From: Oceanobacter sp. 1_MG-2023
GTDB lineage: Bacteria; Pseudomonadota; Gammaproteobacteria; Pseudomonadales; Oceanobacteraceae
Length of the DNA stretch: 64,000 nucleotides
NCBI RefSeq assembly: GCF_030689025.1
Contig: NZ_JAUYWA010000007.1
Location: 62,001 to 126,000, forward strand
Direction: 5' to 3'
A program made the translations under genes and the position numbers. How positions within the stretch are numbered: the stretch's first letter is position 1; the number at the start of each line of letters is the position of its first letter. The notes below the pieces were generated by a model. It did not search any database, was not told the DNA's origin, and saw only the letters and a list, made by a program, of their open reading frames with translations. Shown one piece after another: positions 58,279 to 64,000 of the stretch.

Positions 58279-59633
58279 TGGGGCAGGATTCAGACGATCT
58301 GTTCGGCCAGCCCGAGGGTTATGAACCGCTGGCATCCCGCATGCGCCCTACCAGTTTGCAAGAATATATTGGCCAGACCCATGTTGTGGGGCCAGGTGCT
58401 CCCTTGCGCCGCTCTCTGGATGCCGGGCAGTTGCACTCACTGATTTTCTGGGGGCCGCCGGGGGTGGGCAAAACCACCCTGGCGCGGCTGGTGGCCCAGT
58501 ATGTCGATGCCCGCTTTATTTCTTTAAGTGCGGTGATGTCGGGGGTCAAGGATATTCGTGCGGCAGTGGAACAGGCCAGTATGTATCGCGCCCGGGGTCT
58601 GAAGACCGTTTTGTTTATCGATGAGGTGCATCGGTTTAACAAATCGCAGCAAGATGCGTTTTTGCCCCATGTTGAAGACGGCACCTTGTTGTTTATCGGC
58701 GCGACCACTGAAAATCCATCGTTTGAGTTGAATAACGCCTTGCTGTCCCGAGCCCAGGTCTACGTGCTGCGGAGCCTGGGCCAAGACGATATCCTGACGG
58801 TTTTACAACAGGCAGAGCAACGCTTGCTGGCTGCCGGAGAGTTGCCTGGTGAGGCCGAACCTGAAGCGCTGGCGCGTATCGCTCTGGTGGCGGACGGTGA
58901 TGCTCGTCGGGCACTGAATAATTATGAATTTGCTCTGCAGCTGGCGGCCGGTCAGGTGCTGACTACCGAGGTGGTCGAGGCATTGTTGACGCAGCCTGGT
59001 CGTCGTTTTGACAAAGGTGGCGAAGCCTTTTATGACCAGATTTCTGCGATGCACAAATCGATGCGTGGCTCCGACCCGGATGCCGCGCTGTACTGGTTGG
59101 TGCGTATGCTGGACGGCGGTTGTGATCCTCTGTATCTGGCCCGGCGTATTGTGCGTATGGCCAGCGAAGATGTGGGTAATGCAGATCCGCGGGCGCTGGG
59201 GTTGTGTCTGAATGCCTGGGATACTCAGGAGCGACTGGGCAGCCCGGAGGGAGAGCTGGCGCTGGCCCAGGCGGTGGTGTACCTGGCCTGTGCTCCCAAA
59301 AGCAATGCAGTGTACAAAGCGTATAACGAAGTCCGGGCACTGGTCGCTTCCCAGCCGGGATATGAAGTGCCGATACACTTGCGGAATGCACCTACCCAAT
59401 TAATGAAAGAGCTCGATTATGGCGCCGAATATCGTTACGCCCATGATGAGCCGGGGGCATTTGCGGCCGGTGAAAACTATTTTCCGGTAGAATTAAAGGA
59501 TGCTCGTTTCTATCATCCGGTAGCGCGGGGGCTGGAGAGCAAGATCAGTCAGAAGCTGGAACACTTGCAAGCACTGAATCGTCAGTCGCCGACTCCGCGG
59601 TATCCTTATCATGAGTCGGATCAGACTGACTAA
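58278..59633 (+). CDS. rarA: Replication-associated recombination protein A
   Basis: RarA (MgsA) is a clamp-loader-like AAA+ ATPase that acts at stalled replication forks. The 451-residue protein has LQEYIGQTHVVGPG, Walker A GPPGVGKTTLA, Walker B LFIDEVHRFNKSQQD, sensor 1 GATTENPSFELN and a C-terminal helical oligomerisation domain ending near residue 440. Its ATG overlaps the lolA stop (TGATG). The lolA-rarA-crcB-serS order is standard in Pseudomonas. Confidence 0.96.
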   Translation: MGQDSDDLFGQPEGYEPLASRMRPTSLQEYIGQTHVVGPGAPLRRSLDAGQLHSLIFWGPPGVGKTTLARLVAQYVDARFISLSAVMSGVKDIRAAVEQASMYRARGLKTVLFIDEVHRFNKSQQDAFLPHVEDGTLLFIGATTENPSFELNNALLSRAQVYVLRSLGQDDILTVLQQAEQRLLAAGELPGEAEPEALARIALVADGDARRALNNYEFALQLAAGQVLTTEVVEALLTQPGRRFDKGGEAFYDQISAMHKSMRGSDPDAALYWLVRMLDGGCDPLYLARRIVRMASEDVGNADPRALGLCLNAWDTQERLGSPEGELALAQAVVYLACAPKSNAVYKAYNEVRALVASQPGYEVPIHLRNAPTQLMKELDYGAEYRYAHDEPGAFAAGENYFPVELKDARFYHPVARGLESKISQKLEHLQALNRQSPTPRYPYHESDQTD

Positions 59634-59654
59634 GCAACCCGAAGGAAAATGATT

Positions 59655-60041
59655 ATGGCGCTGTTGTGGATCGGACTGGGTGGTGCTTTTGGGGCACTGT
59701 TCCGCTACTGGGTGGCCAGTTCCGTATTCCGTTGGATGGGTAAGGCGTTCCCGTATGGCACGCTGTCAGTGAACCTGATAGGCTCCTTTGTCATTGGTAT
59801 GGCCTTTGTCTTTCTGGTTCAGCAGCAGTGGGGCGCAGAGCACCACAAGCAACTGGCCATGGTCGGGTTTTTGGGTGCCTTCACCACATTTTCAACGTTT
59901 TCGCTTGAAAGTGTGTCGTTGTTGCAGCAGCAGCGCTATAGCGCTGCGGCGGCTTACATAGGCATCTCTGTTATTGGCTGTTTGCTGGCAACCGGTAGTG
60001 GCATGGCATTAGCCAGTACCTTGTTGAAAAACCAGGGCTGA
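59655..60041 (+). CDS. crcB: Fluoride-specific ion channel CrcB/Fluc
   Basis: CrcB exports fluoride through a dimeric inner-membrane channel. The 128-residue protein has four membrane helices, the start LLWIGLGGAFGALFRYW, GTLSVNLIGSF with the conserved Asn, and GFLGAFTTFSTFS with the phenylalanine ladder. AAGGAAA at 59642-59648 favours ATG 59655 over ATG 59649. No fluoride riboswitch is recognisable upstream, which fits an internal position after rarA. Confidence 0.93.
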   Translation: MALLWIGLGGAFGALFRYWVASSVFRWMGKAFPYGTLSVNLIGSFVIGMAFVFLVQQQWGAEHHKQLAMVGFLGAFTTFSTFSLESVSLLQQQRYSAAAAYIGISVIGCLLATGSGMALASTLLKNQG

Positions 60042-60070
60042 GACCTGAGGGCTGCTTGCAAGCGCCTTTA

Positions 60071-60100
60071 TGATGGCAATGTATGTGATGGCAATGTATG
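60071..60100. repeat. Perfect 15-bp tandem duplication
   Basis: TGATGGCAATGTATG occurs twice in a row in the 279-bp gap between crcB and serS. No gene or regulatory site is seen here, so it is probably a slippage product. The rest of the gap (60101-60320) contains no clear promoter. Confidence 0.9.
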
Positions 60101-60251
60101 GGCCATACCAGTAGTCAATATCACAATTCACTACCAAGGGTGCATCAGGCGGGCCTGTTCTCGAACCGGCGTGGCATGAGTTGACAATGGCAAAATGGCA
60201 AGGATGACCTCACGCATGCTGATCAGGCATGGTGAACGTTGTTTGCCGTAA

Positions 60252-62977
<2,726 letters not shown>

Positions 62978-63078
62978 ATCGCTGCATCAGACCGCTTGCT
63001 GGTGTGGCTGCGTGTGACAGTGAGGCTCTGGCCTGGCTGATTCTGCCCCAGCTATCCAGTTTAAGGATGATACCTGCC

Positions 63079-64000
63079 TTACTTGCTGAGACGGCCAGTG
63101 TCCCGTGCCTGCCAGGCCGCCTGGCATTCTGCGGTAATCGCCTCCAGCTGCTCCGGCTGTTTGCGGATCGCCACCAGCGCCAGTGCTGCAGTATGAATCA
63201 CGGCCTGGTAGGCGTATTCACTGTTCAAGCCACCTTGCCACATCTGTACGAGCAGGTTGCTGTCGATACCTGCGGGTTTGTCGGCAAAATGACTGTGCTG
63301 GTTGGGTATTACCAGTTCACCGGATTGGCCATTCAAATGGTAATACGCCCGGCAGCTACGTTCCGGGTTGACTTCAAATTCCCCACCTTCGCCCTTGATC
63401 ACCAGCATGTCGTTGCCATTAATTGCTGCGGCACCGGCGTGAGTGACGGCGTAACTGGGGTGGAATATGCCTTGCACGCTGGCGGTGCCATGGGGGGCAA
63501 TGGTTTTTAGCAGGGTATTGATGGGGGAGCGAACCCCAAGAATGGCCTTGAGTGACAGCCAGCGCTGGAATAATGGGTTGATCGCTTCGCAAGGCAGGTA
63601 CGCCAGGCTGGGGCCATGATTGATCTGGTCAGTATGAGCCAGTGTTGCCAGGTCCAGCTGTTCAAATACTTCGTGCAGATATACCCGGCCTTCGGTATGG
63701 GCGGTACTGCCGTGGAACAGGATACGGTAGCCCATCTGCTCCAGCAGCAGTGCTGATAGCAGACACCAGAATGGCTGGCGGCGTTTGCCTGCGTAACTGG
63801 GCCAGACCAGATCGTAGGCAGGGGAATCTGCAGTGGATGCTGGCCACTGGTCGTTGATGGCTGCCGCGAACCCCGCCAGTTCTTCCGCTGTTTCTTCCTT
63901 GACCCGTAGCAGCATTAGAATGGCACCGAGCTGTTCTGGCTCAAAGCGCCCGGCAATCAATTCACCCATGGTAAAGCGGGCTTCATGGAAGGTCATGCTG
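63079..64000 (-). CDS. TrpD2/YbiB-like glycosyltransferase-fold protein (5' truncated)
   Basis: The protein has the anthranilate phosphoribosyltransferase fold: an N-terminal helical domain (MGELIAGRFEPEQLGAILMLLRVKEETAEELAGFAAAI) and the C-terminal alpha/beta domain with SPINTLLKTI and FHPSYAV, NGNDMLVIKGEGGEFEVNP. These match TrpD2 (YbiB) proteins, which bind nucleic acid and lack the PRPP-binding motif of TrpD. The frame stays open to 64000 through the methionine at 63996, and about 20-25 residues seem missing, so the true start lies outside. It is convergent with cysG; tusE follows cysG in other species but is not seen here. Confidence 0.8.
   Translation of the reverse strand, partial: SMTFHEARFTMGELIAGRFEPEQLGAILMLLRVKEETAEELAGFAAAINDQWPASTADSPAYDLVWPSYAGKRRQPFWCLLSALLLEQMGYRILFHGSTAHTEGRVYLHEVFEQLDLATLAHTDQINHGPSLAYLPCEAINPLFQRWLSLKAILGVRSPINTLLKTIAPHGTASVQGIFHPSYAVTHAGAAAINGNDMLVIKGEGGEFEVNPERSCRAYYHLNGQSGELVIPNQHSHFADKPAGIDSNLLVQMWQGGLNSEYAYQAVIHTAALALVAIRKQPEQLEAITAECQAAWQARDTGRLSK

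Noticed and set aside
59634-59654. Fluoride riboswitch before crcB
   Set aside because: Only 21 bases separate rarA from crcB and no conserved aptamer pattern is visible.

Overview
This window reads as a chromosomal core segment of a gammaproteobacterium near Pseudomonadales/Oceanospirillales. That placement is inferred from gene order, not from a database match. Several blocks have the order known from Pseudomonas: ppsA-hydrolase-rraA; a GntR-type prpR with prpB-prpC-acnD-prpF; rne/rluC-HAD-sppA-yceD-rpmF-plsX-fabD-fabG-acpP-fabF-pabC-mltG-tmk-holB-pilZ; rluE-nudJ-mnmA-hflD; icd-cspD-clpS-clpA-infA-ate-aat-ftsK-lolA-rarA-crcB-serS-cysG. I found no rRNA, tRNA, CRISPR array, prophage or intact insertion sequence. 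Both ends cut genes: ppsA on the left and a TrpD2/YbiB-like gene on the right.

Layout. 1-3.2 kb: the 3' part of ppsA, an alpha/beta hydrolase and rraA. 3.2-4.15 kb: a 0.9 kb gap with a short tandem repeat, a near-perfect 22-bp inverted repeat and the probable prp control region. 4.15-11.1 kb: the methylcitrate (propionate) operon, ended by tandem terminators. 11.2-15.8 kb (minus): an HD-GYP response regulator followed by a hybrid kinase with two periplasmic solute-binding domains. 16-19.7 kb (minus): RNase E with a very long repetitive tail. 20.5-32.3 kb: rluC, then ribosomal protein L32, phospholipid and fatty-acid initiation genes, folate and cell-wall genes, DNA replication genes and pilZ. 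32.4-42.9 kb: looser cargo (M16C peptidase, VanZ-like protein, MFS exporter, DUF599 protein, FKBP isomerase, NhaA, an MTHFR-fold protein, a small proline-rich ORF, a rhodanese). 43-47 kb (minus): RNA modification operon rluE, nudJ, mnmA, hflD, dusA. 47.2-64 kb: isocitrate dehydrogenase, cold-shock protein, the N-degron set (clpS, clpA, ate, aat), infA, ftsK, lolA, rarA, crcB, serS, cysG.

Functional links. PrpB, PrpC, AcnD and PrpF cover condensation, dehydration/isomerisation and cleavage in propionyl-CoA breakdown; no prpD is present, as expected when AcnD/PrpF are used. ClpS/ClpA and the two aminoacyl-transferases Ate and Aat form a complete N-end rule route in under 5 kb. PlsX, FabD, FabG, AcpP and FabF form a fatty-acid cluster without fabH.

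The window is mostly housekeeping. The least expected signals are structural: inverted repeats in all three gaps inside the prp operon, a hairpin between the Shine-Dalgarno and ATG of yceD, two phased TGTAG-N4/5-CTAC boxes between rluE and icd, a PlsX with substitutions in otherwise conserved motifs, and the REP-like inverted repeat upstream of prpR. None is proven to be a new system.
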